Below, piece by piece: positions 48,001-59,983 of a stretch of 64,000 nt of DNA; position 1 is the first letter of the stretch; every line of letters starts with the position of its first letter. The notes below the pieces were generated by a model that saw nothing but the letters and a program-made list of their open reading frames with translations, did not search any database and had not been told where the DNA came from. The position numbers and the translations under genes were made by a program. This DNA is from Galaxea fascicularis (lineage: Eukaryota; Cnidaria; Anthozoa; Scleractinia; Euphylliidae), in assembly GCA_948470475.1 (NCBI GenBank), contig OX419337.1, positions 31,145,372-31,209,371 on the forward strand, given 5' to 3'.

Positions 48001-51000
48001 TATGCCATTTGCCATGGAAAAGAGTATTAATTTTGTGATCATTTACCGGTATTGTGCGTGTAATTACAAACAGGGTAATTACACACGATGTGAATATTGA
48101 GGTAATTAATAATTTGTTTGAGTGCTGCGATATGTGGGACATCACCTTCTGAAGTAAGCAGTACTGTTGTTACATTGGCAACCATTGATAATTTGAGCAC
48201 TCTATAAGACACTGTATGGGGTGTGAAATAATAATTTATTATGGTCAAATTCAAACGTGTAATAAAGGTTAAATTCGTCCGTGTTTCAATAAAATGAAGA
48301 AAATGTACCTACCTCATCAGTTGTCTGGTGGCCTTTTGATCGTGGTTTTTGGTGGAGTTTACCACTCACATCATAAACATGTAACCTTAATAAGATGTTT
48401 ATGACGTGCAGAATGTGAGTGGCAAACTCCTTAAAAAAAAAAAGACAAAAATAAAACAAAACTGATCAAGCAGCCACCAGTACTAGGTACATTTTCTTCA
48501 TTTAATTGAAAAAAGGACAATTTTAACCTTTATTACACATTTTGAATTCAATGATATTTCAAACCCCATACAGTGTCTCATGCAGTGAGCACTCAAATTA
48601 CCAATGGTTGCCATTGTAACACAACACTGCTTACTTCAGAACGTCACGTTCCAGTTTATAATTACCTCTGCCAATGTCTGCGTTGTGCATTTGGGTTGCC
48701 TGTGGTTGTTGCTACTTAAATATAGAAAACATTTCTATTATGGGGTGAACCTCTATCAGGGGTTTCATTAGAAGCCGGCAACCGGCGAAAATCGCCGCCT
48801 ACTTTGTCCGAATTTACCTCTCACTGCCGCCTACTTTGTCTAGATTTCACTAAAATGATTAAAAAAAAATAATCAACTTGCCGCTTACTTTAGCAAGCTA
48901 AGACGGCTATTTCAAAACTTATTGAAACCCCTGCTCTATTAAGCAACTGGAGGCCAGCAGTCAAATTCAACAATTAATTATTTGCACTACCAATAAACAC
49001 AGACCCATGTTTCGAAAGTGATATCTAAACAAGCCTAATAAATTTTAATTTAGCAAGTAGTAAGTGCTTCATACCCTCCTCGGACTGATATTGAAAATAA
49101 GAGCATGCACTACAATTCCAGGCTCCTGTTGTGTTTCCATAGTAACCAGGTGGGCACTTTTTACATCGCAGATCAGGTTCAGCTATGCCAACCTGAAAAG
49201 TTGTTTTTTAATTTATGAGTACAATACAAAATGCATAGAGTTCAATAGAGGTAGAGGTAATTTTCTGATGCAAACGATACACGTGTGTTACAACTCAAGA
49301 CAAAATCAAGAAGCCCCTCATCTGTGAACCTTTAATTCCAAGTCTTCAAATATTAGCTTAGCACAAATTATTGCAGACATGCAAACGATATTAAACATTT
49401 TAAATTCCAGATAAAATATGCCAATAAATTAAAGGGCATCAAACCCCACAATATTTTCTTTGCTAAAATTAATCTATGCACCTGTTAGAAATACTTATTT
49501 TTGCCTTTTTCTTTCTACCAAATCTTGACTTTTTCTGAGTTGTAAAAGTTACACAATTGAGTCATGTGAGATGACCAAGCTAGTGAAGGGAAGGGGTCTA
49601 TGTTCTGATTTGCAAAAGTCTTTGTATAAACATGCATGCAGAGCGGTTTGTAATCTTATGTCAAATGTTAAAGGAATACATGTGCACCCACAAGCCTTTA
49701 TACAGTGTACTTGCTCAGCTGGTGACAAACGATGCTTGGTTTTTCATGAGTTTTGAAGCCCACAAAAACTGAAAAGGGTTATCTAATAAACATTTTTTAG
49801 AATAGGTGCAAACGTTTACATGTATATTAGTGGGAAAAATATTTAGGGGTAATCTGCACTTTAACACTGACAAATGAATAAACACAATGTCAAGAATTTG
49901 GTGTTAACAACAGAGTTGATAAAATGTAAATGGGCCACCTTAATTTTAAATGATATTCTGATATTTATGGGACTTAAGGCCTGATCACCAGTTGATGTCA
50001 CTCACCAAAGTAATAGAACGAATAAAAGCCTTGTCTACAAAGGAAATTCCATAACTGAAACATGGCTTGCGAAAAATCCACTTCAGGGTGTGAATGCCCT
50101 GTGAAAATTCAATTACATGGTAAGTCAAGAAGTGGTTGCAACAGAAATTTTAATAAAATTTCAACAATTGTATATGTACTTCATCATGTGTGCCAAAATG
50201 GTATTGCTAAATAATTTCCACCAGAGCCTAACCACGCAGGGCATTAAAAAATCTTAGGAACCATGGCGACTGTGGAAGAGAGAGAGGGAGTAAATTAGAA
50301 GCTCCAAACAGCAAGAGTGGAGGTCATCTCTGCAGAGAAGTGAGAGGATCGCCGATATTTAAGGTTACTGTAAACCATCTGAAAGTTCCAAATCAATTTT
50401 TAAAAGTAATAGTCGGCTGTAATATAAATTGATATAGCAATTGACAAAAGAAGTCTGTGAAATGAGTCAGTAAACAAAGAATCAAAAAAGAATTTTCGAG
50501 AGCAATTACTAAACATTTAGCAGTATCTGCATGATCTACGTAGAGCATGCCTTTATGGGATTGACACTTTGAGCAAAATTGTCCCCTATAATATTGTCTT
50601 CAAGGCCATTTTGGCACAAGACCTTAATTTGTCCTTGTTAATTTTTTCTTACAATAAACAACAACAAAATAGCAGGGAACTAGTATGAATAAGTGATTTA
50701 CTAATAACAATTTATGAATAAAAGCTTTAATAAGGTTTTCATATTTCGCTTTTCACTATTTCAAAAATGGCAAAAACAGTCCCCCAGAGAACTGAAATGC
50801 ACCCCATAAAAATGTCAACTGGTACAAATAGTCCCACTTGATAGAAATCCTAGATCAGTCACTGCATCTAGCCAAGCTAATATTTTAATTATTAACTCCT
50901 GAATGAAATTAGTCTGACTAGTTTGTTTGGATGTCTGATATAATGCAAGGACTAATTCGTTTTTTAAAGCATTGCCAAACATTCCATTTATTTTGTGCTT

Positions 51001-54000
51001 GCACCAAAACACAACTTAGTGTTATTTCAGATTCTATATTTTTATTCATTTAGCTTTCTAGTGGTTATTTTTATATCATACAGTGTCAAACTTACAGGTT
51101 TCAGATTGTATGTCATTGTTTTCCACTGAAACTGATTTCCTGCATAATCCAAAACTTGTTGACTGTCAATAAAAAAGGCAAGACCATCACACCACGGGTA
51201 TGTTGACCGACATTCTCGGCTATCCACATAATAATCAAAGGTGACTTTGCTGCTGTTGCTAACAAACTTCTTCGTCATTAATAGCACTGAGGACATACAT
51301 CTGGATAAGGTATTGTCTCCGGATTCAATTGTGAAATTATCCGCTATCAAAAGCAATAACATCAAATAATTAATAAATTGATTGATTGATTATTAATAAT
51401 TAAATAAATAATTAATTAATATTATTAGAGTGAGCCTTGAAAACTTGCCTCTCTGTGAATAACTACTTTGCAATACATGTACATGTGTAAAGTCAGTATG
51501 ACATCCATGATGCATACATGGATCAAAATTAATTACAAACAAGGAGCAAATTTTTCAAGGAAATTACATCAAAAACTAAATTGTGTGCACAGAAATTAAT
51601 GAGGAGGGAGAATTTCTCTTTTTGTTGTACTAGTTACACTGTAGCTTGCATTTATTTTACATGTACATTTGCCTTAAGTATTAACATTTACTAGTGCATC
51701 AAAGAGTAAAATGTGACTTTCTGGAACACTGCACAGTTAAACCTCCGAGTGTCTGAGTATAATTCTTATATCCATTCAATTCACCTGTGCTTGCACTCAC
51801 GTCTGCAAAACACCACATGTGGAAGGGCCAGTGAAAAACATTTGGTCTTTAAATCCAAATTTGTCTGACCTTACTCTACAGTGTACTAATTGAGCTGAAG
51901 ATAGGATGTGATGTTTACTGTTGATTTCTTCTGTTCAGCCTTTCAAAACCAATCATTCATGATCTGATGCATTATTTTTGTTACAATCATTTGGCTTGAT
52001 TCAGGGTTAGGCTAACTCTTTAAATTTGTGATGCACTAATTCTGCAAATTCATACCTTCCAATCACAAAATAAGTCTGGAATAATTTCATTTCTGACATG
52101 ATTCATATTCCCACACCTCACAACTTGTAGAGAAATTTGTATTTCAATATTGTAACTCAACACATTTTCACACTTTACCGCATTTACTACTGTAAGTTAT
52201 GAATATTTTTATAGCTTGCATGGCAGGTATTCAAAAAGGAGGGAGAGGGGTCAAAACGAAAAATGCAAAGCGCAATCAGAGTGACAACAGGTCCCTCCCT
52301 GTGTCCCCCTTTCCCTTCCCTTTAACACTGTCCTGCAGACTACTATTACACTAACACTATAATAAGGAGTGTCTGTCATCATCACCATCATCATAATCAT
52401 CATCATCATCATCATCACTATTGTATAAAATATTTTTTACCACAACTACTGTTAATCTTGCAATCTGATTGGCTAATTCACCATTGTCGATAAGAGTTCA
52501 GACAACGCTGCTCACGTCAACTTGTCACACAAAGCCTTTTTCATCTCTCGTGCAATGATATCGTGGTAAAAAACAAATCGAATGTGGTTTTTAAGCATTG
52601 TCTGTACTCTTATCAACAACGATATGCGTCATCACAGTGGTCAAAATGTTGTGGACTCACGAGGCGCAGCCAAGTGAGTCCACAACAAGTCCCTTGCGGA
52701 TTATAACCAAATAGTCATTTTTGTGCCATGGACATGGAATACTCTTACGACCAGAAAGAGCAACACAAGCTAGTACTAATTAAAAATTAGTTCCAAACTG
52801 AAATTGAAACATCAGCCAAATTCTTCTTACCACTGGCCTTCCATGCTTCACAGAATTTGACGTAATCTCGTAATTCCTCACAATAAGTAACAATATCTGA
52901 TCCTGCAGGAGGCGTGGTTCCATTGTGGGTCCACTCTCTCCAGTTGTTAATGATTTCTCCCCCTGCTCCATATTCACCTCTCTGGCAAGGTACACATTTC
53001 CTACTAGACGGGCGGTCACGTGGAAGCTCTAGTCCAGGACCGCAGTCACAGGGTATATCATTTATGGGAACAGGAGGTGCGATGCCATTAGTACTGCAAA
53101 TTTAAAAAGACATCCCCTAAAATGTAAGATTTGATTAAAAGCACCCCACATATTAAGTTTGAAAGAAACACTGTGCTTACTATATCTTACTATACTATGT
53201 CGAAAAAGTAGTATGGACCCATAATTCTTATAAAGAAATACTGGAGCTTCCGCGAGGCCACAGGTGCCTATGGCCCTGCGGAAACTCCAGTATTTCTTTA
53301 CAAGAATTATGGGTCGGTGCTACTTTTTTGACGGGGTCCAGACCCATTTTTTCTGTAGTGTAAACGCGCCTTAACTGTCTACAGTACAGAATCTCTCAGA
53401 ACAATTTTGTATCAGAGACGCTCAATTATATTTAATGAGCAAAGCATTTTAAAACAATAATTTTGCAATTCTAAAATGTACATATTAAGAGCCAATGTCG
53501 GAATATATTGAGAATCTCAAATCAGTTCCAAAAAATCAGATTTTTGCTAATATCACCCAAACAACCCTTTGAGTGAATTATTTCAAGAAATGGTATTAAT
53601 TAAGGAATCTCCAAGCGCTTTACATTTTAAGAAATTTAGAAAAGTTCGAAAATTCGCAAAAAATACAATTTTTATTCATGAAATTAGTCTAAATTTCCAA
53701 CAATTTTAAGGAAACATTACGGACGCGCAAAAGCTCCTATTAACTTCATCTTCCTCACATGTTTAGAAGACTTCCAAGGCTTTAAGACTGTGTAAAAAGA
53801 TTCAGTAAAATGATTTTAATAATATAGTTTCTGGCCTTCCTTGCGTACCCTTTCCTTGCATGTTGTTTTGAACGTGAAAATAATGTCCAACTTTACCCGC
53901 CCAAAATCGATCCTGGTATTTTTCAAATTGAAAAAACAATTATACTACATAAAAGAATGGAATTTTGGTTTGTAAGATCTGACGTTTTAGCTCTGCCAAT

Positions 54001-57000
54001 TAAAATGCTGGTGTGTGATAAAATTTTAACTGGAGCCAGTTGGATGCTGTACGCAATGGAGAGTGAAAGTAGACAAAGCGAGAACAAATGTAAACAAAGG
54101 GAAGAACATGGCACGAAAATCATTTCTATCTCATAGAATCACATGGAATTGACAACAAGATCTTATTCCAATAAGTCTCTCTAGCTGACAAGCGAATTAA
54201 GCAATGTTTTCTGTCGAATAATCAGAAAAAAATCTTGAAAGAGCAATCCGCGAAAGTACACTGTAAAAGGTCACGCAATCGGCCGGGTCACAGTGACACC
54301 TGTTGGGTAACGCACGGTTCTTTGATGTATCACTGTAAAACGTAGAATAGATCATTTCAAATCCAACAGCCTTCAAAACGACTTTCTAAATTTCTCCAAG
54401 AAGCTATTAGAGCTTTTCTGAATAAAACTAAAAAAATGAAGGTTATTTGATGACCCTTCTACGGAATATTCTGTGTGTGCTATTTAATACGTTGCAGGCT
54501 ATCAACGGAATGGAAGAGATAATTATTGTACCCTGAAAAACAATTGCTAGTGTTCATTTTAGCCCAAAAGGTATCAACATACAAATGAATCATATTAACA
54601 GGACTTTAACCTTGATAATCAGCATAGTTCCAATATAACTACATGCATTCCTCGCCGCTGAAAGGCTTTTGAAGTAAGAATAGTTTTCAGCTGACACTTG
54701 AAGTTTGTCCTGGATATTTACACAGTGACCACGCGGTGTTTATCGATTTTCTCGTGAGGTAAGGCTCTGCAGGTTGCTTGTAAAAATTTGGCTTTTATTT
54801 CGTATAAATTGACTTTAGCGAGTTACTAGAAATTCAATAGATGGCATAGATGTACATCAGTAATTCTACTTCCAGTATTAGTGATGCCCTGGTCAATCTG
54901 AATGTTCATCTCTAGCAAAATGCGAACGAGACATTACGAGACATCTTGAGGTGTGTGGCATAAGAAAAGATCCATCATTACGGACAATAAAGTGAAACTT
55001 CTACCTGCTCGTGCAGGTAATGGACGATGTTTAATTTGTTTGCAGCTACTTTTAGGTAGTGCTGGCTTTACTCCCTTACTATCGTTTTTCCTGATTAGTA
55101 GTTTCTTCTTTGGATGCATCCCATGAGCTTTTAATCATATGTCCCTGTCACTGGGCTTACTGTAGTATTGCTGTACAACACGTAACAGGCTTTAACCTAA
55201 CGCATACAATCGATCAGGGCTTTGTTTGTGTGCACAGTACGGGGTATTTGCCACTGATTATGATTATTGTCCATAATCGATGGGACAATGGTGCGACGCT
55301 GTATCCCCCCACCCTAAAGGAGCTTCGGAAGTTTGCCTCCTGGCTCCACCTAGTATAAACCGATGGACCAATCAAGAATTTAAAACTAGCTGGCGTAGAT
55401 TGAAGTAGTAATATGTGCTAGTTGTCAAGTGGTCCATCCAAAGTGAAGAACAGTCACTAATAAATACAAAGTAAACCAAAACTTAAATTGGAATTTGGAC
55501 TGAAACCACTGCGTAAAAATTACGTCACCAAAGATTTCACTAAAATCATGTAGGTCAAGACCTTTCCTTGTGTTGTGGTTCTGAAAGGAGCTGTTTTGTA
55601 TGGCTCTAAAGAGACCACCGTACCAAATTGCGCGCCAGAGGCGTTCGAACAGTCCGACACCCTCCCCCTATTCAAAATCCTGGCTAGCGGACAAACAACT
55701 TGTGCCAACTGAAAGTGTCCGGGAGGAGACCAATTATGTTATCTTTAGCCTTTCTCGCTCACTTTCTTGAGTTTCTTCATAACGTTTTGAAGATTAATTG
55801 ACAACCAGTAAAAGCAGAATGTCTTTTAATCAGCACTGCTATAGCTTGTTTCGAAGCGTATTTTCTATTCTGATTATAAGCCCTCTCGGACACAGGCCCC
55901 TCCGAAGCCACTGCTTCCACATAAGTCTGCGAGAGTGTTCAAAAGGAACGCGCAGAATAAACAGTAACTTGTCCTCCTTTATCTTGAAATAAACTCTACT
56001 AATGCCGGCCACCTCAGTATAAGGGTCATCTATTTTTGTCCAGGCAAATGGTCCATACAATCATTCTTATTTTAACCTCTCTACAACGGTCATCTTTCCA
56101 CAACGGCAACGGTCACTAAAGCACGTCACTACTGCAGAAGTAAAGCTCACGACAACGGCCAGTTAATTAAGGACAGTGTAACTATACAAAACCCCCAATT
56201 TCCATTGTAAATGGTCATGTTGACTGGAGGAACAAAGTCAGAAATGAGCTACTCGAGGTAACTGACGAAGCGACGAAGACATCACTGCTGTGTAAGACGA
56301 AGCGTATGCAAACTGATGTACTTACTTTTCCCTTGTTTTGTTTTATTAACATTTTTGGTCTTTTATGTACTCATATGTATCATGATTGTGTTACTTATCT
56401 ATAGGCTACAACCGTCGCCATTTTCAGTTTAAAAATAAAAATGTCCTCAACCCTACCTCCCTATAATGGCCATCTCTCCACAACGGCAACGTTCCTCTGT
56501 CCCCAAGGTGGCCGTTAAGGAGAGGTTCGACTCTAATTGTCGTTGGGTCACCTAACACTTAAGGTAGTACAGTCACTGTGTAAATATCCTGGACAAACTT
56601 CAAGTGTCAGCTGAAAACTATTCTTACTTCAAAAACTTTTCAGTAGCGAGGAATGCATGTAGTTACTGGAACTATGCTGATTATCAAGGTTAAAGTCCTG
56701 TTAATATGATTCATTTGGGCTTGGACACTAGCAATTGTTTTTCAGGGTACAATATCTCTTCCATTCCGTTGATAGCCTGCAACGTATTAAATAGCACACA
56801 CAGAATATTCCGTAGAAGGGTCATCAAATAACCTTCAGTTTTTTAGTTTTATTCAGAAAAGCTCTAATAGCTTCTTGGAGAAATTTAGAAAGTCGTTTTG
56901 AAGGCTGTTGGATTTGAAATGATCTATTCTGCGTTTTACAGTGATACATCAAAGAACCGTGCGTTACCCAACAGGTGTCACTGTGACCCGGCCGATTGCG

Positions 57001-59891
57001 TGACCTTTTACAGTGTACTTTCGCGGATTGCTCTTTCAAGATTTTTTTCTGATTATTCGACAGAAAACATTGCTTAATTCGCTTGTCAGCTAGAGAGACT
57101 TATTGGAATAAGATCTTGTTGTCAATTCCATGTGATTCTATGAGATAGAAATGATTTTCGTGCCATGTTCTTCCCTTTGTTTACATTTGTTCTCGCTTTG
57201 TCTACTTTCACTCTCCGTTGCGTACAGCGTCCAACTGGCTCCAGTTAAAATTTTATCACACGCCAGCGTTTTAATTGGCAGAGCTAAAACGGCAGATCTT
57301 ACAAACCAAAATTCCATTCTTTTATGTAGTATAATTGTTTTTTCACGTTCGAAACGACATGCAAGGAAAGGGTACGCAAGGAAGACCAGAAACTATATTA
57401 TTAAAATCATTTTACTGAATCTTTTTACACAGTCTTAAAGCCTTGGAAGTCTTCTAAACATGTGAGGAAGATGAAGTTAATAAGAGCTTTTGCGCGTCCG
57501 TAATGTTTCCTTAAAATTGTTGGAAATTTAGACTAATTTCATGAATAAAAATTGTATTTTTTGCGAATTTTCGAACTTTTCTAAATTTCTTAAAATGTAA
57601 AGCGCTTGGGGATTCCTTAATACCATTTCCTGAAATAATTCACTCAAAGGGTTGTTTGGGTGATATTAGCAAAAATCCGATTTTTGGAACTGATTTGAGA
57701 TTCTCGATATATTCTGACATTGGCTCTTAATGATTACAAGTATCTTTTTTGTGACCTAAAGAATAATATTTTATTACACCTGCTGTTCAATGACTTCTAC
57801 TCTAAAACTGCACATGGTTTACAGCCAAAGTGTAGCTCATCGGAATTGTTTAATTATTTTAAATACATAATCCTTAAATTTCTCATTTTGAAGCCAAATC
57901 ATTGGTCTGATCATCTGATACTCACTCATGTGAAAATTCAAGCTTTGAAAAAGGGTACAAATAATTTTTAAGGCTGGCGTCAGATCCTGAAAGACCTGCT
58001 GACGATGAAATCCATTGAGAAATAGAGTATTGTAGTATTAATGGACAAAAATCTTGTACCACAATAATTTAAAATATGTGACATTCCTTTATACATTTTC
58101 TAAATGCTAAAGTGATAAATAATTGCCTGAAAGAACACCAAAAACAATTTCTCATCCGAACTCAAGAAAATAAATTTCAAAGTTCAGAGAAATTGTGCTA
58201 ACACAGGTAAAATTTTATCATCAGTTTCATTTCACCAGGACTGTTTAAGTGTTTTCAACATTTGGTGTCGTTAGAAATTAATTCTTTTGAAAAGATATTT
58301 AAAACAGTCGCACAGAAGTTTGCAATCATTTTTATAAATGTAAACAATCTCGGTACAAAGTTTTGTCCATTTGTTACTCGAACCTCTGGTGGATTCCTTC
58401 TTAAACCTGTGGCACAATAATTACAAGAAAAATGCAGGGAGTGGGTGGCTAGTACCCCAACACTATGAGTGTCTAATCTGTCTGTGTACATGCCCCACCC
58501 CTGCAGTGTACATATGGGCACTTCAGTTTATAACAATGTTCTTATTGAAAAAAAAAAAATTGAACTCTACAGTCCTGAGATCCAGCAAGAATTCCACACC
58601 ACCCCGACATCATTTATGCATGGATTTTGTGACTCAAACTCTGTTCCTTTTTGGATGACATTGGTTGATGTTAATTAATATATGGGGCTGTGTGAAAATT
58701 ATCTTTCCCTGAGATCCTTTCAATTGTTAACCACATAATACAGTGTAAATTATTCGATCCTTTAAATTGTAAAACCACTTAATAAAGTGTAAATTATTAT
58801 ACCTAACCAAGCGTTTTCGCAGCACAAACCAGTTTCGAAAGTGGATCAGAGCGTTTAAAGCTTATTTGTTTTAATTGTCATCTCTATATTCTTGCTTGGT
58901 GTAAACATTGGTTTAGTTTCAGCACCGGGAAAATCATCCTTTCAGAATACTACAGCTGCGCAAGTTTTCCTTTGAGGATTACAGGATTTTCAAACGATGC
59001 CATTTTAAAACAATATTTCATTTACCTAATCTGCCTGTTATCTTTGAAGTGACGCACAATGACTTACACTGTAGTCTTTATCAGCAGGGAAATATTCAAT
59101 CGATCGATCGACTATAAAAAAATCATCGTTCTAATCTCTTATTACTCTGGTGGAGAAATTTATCTTAAGTTATCCATCTGTGTGGCACATACAGATCTGA
59201 CTCGATCGACGACTCTACCTGTATGTCGTGGCACGATCTGATTTGGAACGATCTGATCATGGAACGAAGTGACCGGATACCGGATAAACATAAGACTTAA
59301 TTACACAAAATGTGTGCGAACATTGCTAATCGGTCGCAAGAACGATAATTAAGCTTTATTGTCATGGGGACTTTATAAGTTCACGTCATTAAATTGAAGC
59401 AAGCCTTTACTTTTCGATCACACGTGTACTCAACAGCCGGCGCTGAGATATTTCAAAATTATCGATGGTTGGCAGCGGCGACTTCTGTCTGCGTATAACA
59501 TTGAAATGTTGTATAAAATTAATGAGCGAGTTCAACAGAGCCTAATTCCAGAGGCACTTCTTCTTGAACGATTTAAGTTACACATTTGCTACTACTGAAT
59601 GAAATTCAAAATCTTACACTGACACGTAGAGGTCAGTAAGAGTTCACTCTAAATTTTGACACCGTTTATGCTCATACGTATAAAATTACCTCTGCAAACA
59701 CACGAAGCTGCACAGATTTACTCGAATTTTACTCACCAGTTTGCTTTGAGGTAATGAACTATCGATCGAGTGCGGGTTTTCTCGTCACATGGTAGGCTAA
59801 GTTGCACGTAGTCGCCCTTGTTACAAGTCCGTGCAGATGAAGATAAAAAGACGAGACATAGGACAAAGAAAACGCTCAACAACACCGCCAT
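36048..59891 (-). CDS. ELAPOR1: ELAPOR1/2 (KIAA1324/EIG121) homologue, 11 exons placed
   Basis: Exons: 59891-59737, 53093-52831, 51343-51096, 50098-50006, 49192-49075, 44924-44739, 43797-43514, 41159-40807, 39629-39392, then a gap, 37543-37290 and 36634-36048. Phases agree throughout except across the gap. The chain has 646 residues before the gap and 280 after it (human about 1010). Residues 1-20 are a signal peptide (MAVLLSVFFVLCLVF). Cys-rich ephrin-receptor/TNFR-like repeats follow (CVPCQRGEYG, CKKCPPGYYG, CEVCPSNTYS, CNKCPAG, CTPCPAGYQSS, CTICPNGTSS), alternating with beta-rich domains (exons 3 and 8). The last exons form a mannose-6-phosphate-receptor-homology-like domain (CYAGGKNGRYKTTLDLKC, YYLVW), a membrane segment and an acidic tail with YRYYTL, a possible YxxL-type sorting signal. 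Human ELAPOR1 is an endosome-lysosome membrane protein linked to autophagy and secretory granules. The start was chosen at the signal-peptide Met rather than the ATG at 59957. Confidence 0.92.
36895..37045. repeat. Palindromic MITE, copy A, in the last ELAPOR intron on the 3' side of exon 10
   Basis: TTAAACTGGATCTAGCATGA and GGAGGCTCTTGCGGGG on the left pair with CCCCGCAAGAGCCTCC and TCATGCTAGATCCAGTT on the right around a short AT-rich loop. Copy B is at 38283-38432. Confidence 0.92.
37544..38282. other. ELAPOR intronic stretch where an exon would be expected
   Basis: The family predicts a Cys-containing exon between 39392 and 37543. This part shows none. It contains a poly-C run (37989-38010) and a SINE-tail-like segment with AGGATTTATATAGCG and CAAAGCGCTTTACAA at 38092-38140. 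Confidence 0.5.
38283..38432. repeat. Palindromic MITE, copy B, 5' side of ELAPOR exon 10
   Basis: It has the same arms as copy A (CTGGATCTAGCATGA, GAGGCTCTTGC) with a few differences, and ATATTCGTATTCTCGGTATT at its left end mirrored by AATACCGAGAATACG at the right. Confidence 0.92.
38436..38784 (+). mobile_element. tRNA-derived SINE with (AAAT)n tail
   Basis: The head AGGGTTGGCGCAGTGGTGAG carries a box-A-like motif and GTGGTTCGAAGTT is box-B-like. The body contains CTCGCCTTCCACC as in the SINE at 11027-11290. The tail is about 10 copies of AAAT. It lies in the ELAPOR intron just beside palindrome copy B, in antisense to the gene. Confidence 0.8.
38822..38976. repeat. Palindromic MITE (ATAGGCCATTTCCGAAT family)
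   Basis: ATAGGCCATTTCCGAATTAC at the left pairs with TTTCGGAAATGGCCTAT at the right, and TTTCATATGCAAAT with ATTTGCATATGAAA inside. A truncated copy is at 29146-29262. Confidence 0.9.
40012..40154. repeat. Long hairpin with ~62 bp arms in an ELAPOR intron
   Basis: TGTTGAGTTATATAAGCAC and GGGAATTTTTAAGAACACTC pair with their complements GTTCTTAAAAATTCCC and GTGCTTATATAACTCAACA around a loop containing CGCCTTCGGCTCG. Confidence 0.9.
40184..40629 (-). mobile_element. tRNA-derived SINE with (TATTG)n tail
   Basis: On the minus strand it starts GACCGGTTGGCTCAGTTGG, with box A TGGCTCAGTTGGTAGAGC and box B AGGTTCAAAGCC. It does not fold as a full tRNA. It ends in TATTG/TGTTG repeats (40184-40232). 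It is inserted in the intron between ELAPOR exons 8 and 9 in sense orientation. A separate (AATAC)n run lies at 39775-39803. Confidence 0.82.
42070..42814 (-). mobile_element. 0.75 kb non-autonomous DNA transposon, copy 2
   Basis: It is the reverse complement of 2283-3048, with the same ends (CCCTGCTAGCAGAGGTCTCT / GAGACCTCTGCTAACAGGG) and interior. The small ORF (42280-42489, minus) shares most of its first 50 residues with copy 1 and diverges at the C-terminal end. Confidence 0.8.
42851..43213. mobile_element. Second copy of the GGGAGTTTAAG-family MITE
   Basis: The left end GAGCTTAAGCACGACGACGG and the right end CCGTCCTCGTTGCTTAAG are inverted. AAAAATGCTGGCGAGCTG and AATTACTATGAACGGTGTTA match the copy at 16006-16440. 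It sits about 36 bp from the transposon at 42070-42814. Confidence 0.8.
43925..44055. repeat. Imperfect hairpin in an ELAPOR intron
   Basis: GTTGTGAACACAATTTAT pairs with ATAAATTGAGTTCACAAC, and AAAATTCAGGACTT with AAGTCCTGAATTTT near the centre. Confidence 0.75.
44350..44520. repeat. Foldback repeat (GAAATGCACGAGC family)
   Basis: AAATCGCATGAACTGCTCGT and GCATTTCGTAATTTATGG pair with CCATAAATCACGAAATGC and GCGTTCATGCGATTT, with GTGCAATTACGAAAA-type repeats inside. Confidence 0.7.
45120..45262. repeat. Dispersed repeat fragment shared with 11340-11490
   Basis: It has the same ordered landmarks (GTGAGACC, GAATTTATACCCTAAG, AGACGAGCACCCC). Intronic in ELAPOR. Confidence 0.55.
45386..45616. 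repeat. MITE with ~100 bp inverted arms
   Basis: The left arm CCATTTTACAGTTGT then ACCTGGCCTATGAATGG is mirrored on the right by CCATTCAAAGGCCAGGTA and ACAACTGTAAAATGG. The 45479-45781 open frame runs through it and is not an ELAPOR exon. Confidence 0.88.
45782..48014. other. ELAPOR intronic stretch
   Basis: No exon with family motifs and no clear repeat was found in this part of the intron between exons 5 and 6. Confidence 0.5.
48098..48672. repeat. 575 bp foldback element in an ELAPOR intron
   Basis: The arms match in inverted orientation through TTCTGAAGTAAGCAGT, TGGCAACCATTG, GACACTGTATGGGG and AATGAAGAAAATGTACCT. The centre near 48390 is itself a hairpin (GGAGTTTACCACTCACAT with ATGTGAGTGGCAAACTCC-type complement). 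Confidence 0.85.
51366..52830. other. ELAPOR intron 2
   Basis: No exon is seen. It contains an (ATC)n microsatellite at 52377-52418 and AT-rich DNA at 51361-51425. Confidence 0.5.
53205..53335. repeat. Palindromic MITE in ELAPOR intron 1
   Basis: GACCCATAATTCTTATAAAG and AAATACTGGAG pair with CTCCAGTATTTCTTTACAAG and AATTATGGGTC around a GC-rich loop. Confidence 0.88.
53484..57731. mobile_element. 4.2 kb element with ~1.2 kb terminal inverted repeats, in ELAPOR intron 1
   Basis: The left arm is 53484-54731 and the right arm 56569-57731. Outer ends are GAGCCAATGTCGGAATAT and ATATTCTGACATTGGCTC, and TTAA lies directly outside each end. The arms match closely along their whole length, with small indels (for example a block near 54555 that is shorter at 56710). 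A frame of about 65 residues (54123-53923 minus, 57151-57345 plus) appears in both arms only because they are copies. The 1.8 kb centre carries ACAACGGCAACG-type repeats and no recognisable transposase. Confidence 0.85.
57732..59736. other. Remainder of ELAPOR intron 1
   Basis: No exon was identified; open frames here are short and without recognisable motifs. Confidence 0.5.
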
Positions 59892-59983
59892 TTTTGCTGC
59901 CCTGCGACGTTTTGCAGCGTCAACAAAGGCCACCCAAGGGGACCACAGAGAGATCAAACAGCCAGAGGACGGGCAAATATTGG

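Noticed and set aside
48039..48254. 71-residue minus-strand ORF between ELAPOR exons 5 and 6
   Set aside because: It overlaps the foldback element at 48098-48672, and its residues do not match the ELAPOR family.
53923..57438. A 65-residue hydrophobic frame conserved at two places (MIFVPCSSLCLHLF...)
   Set aside because: It lies in both arms of the long inverted repeat, so similarity follows from arm duplication and not from coding conservation.
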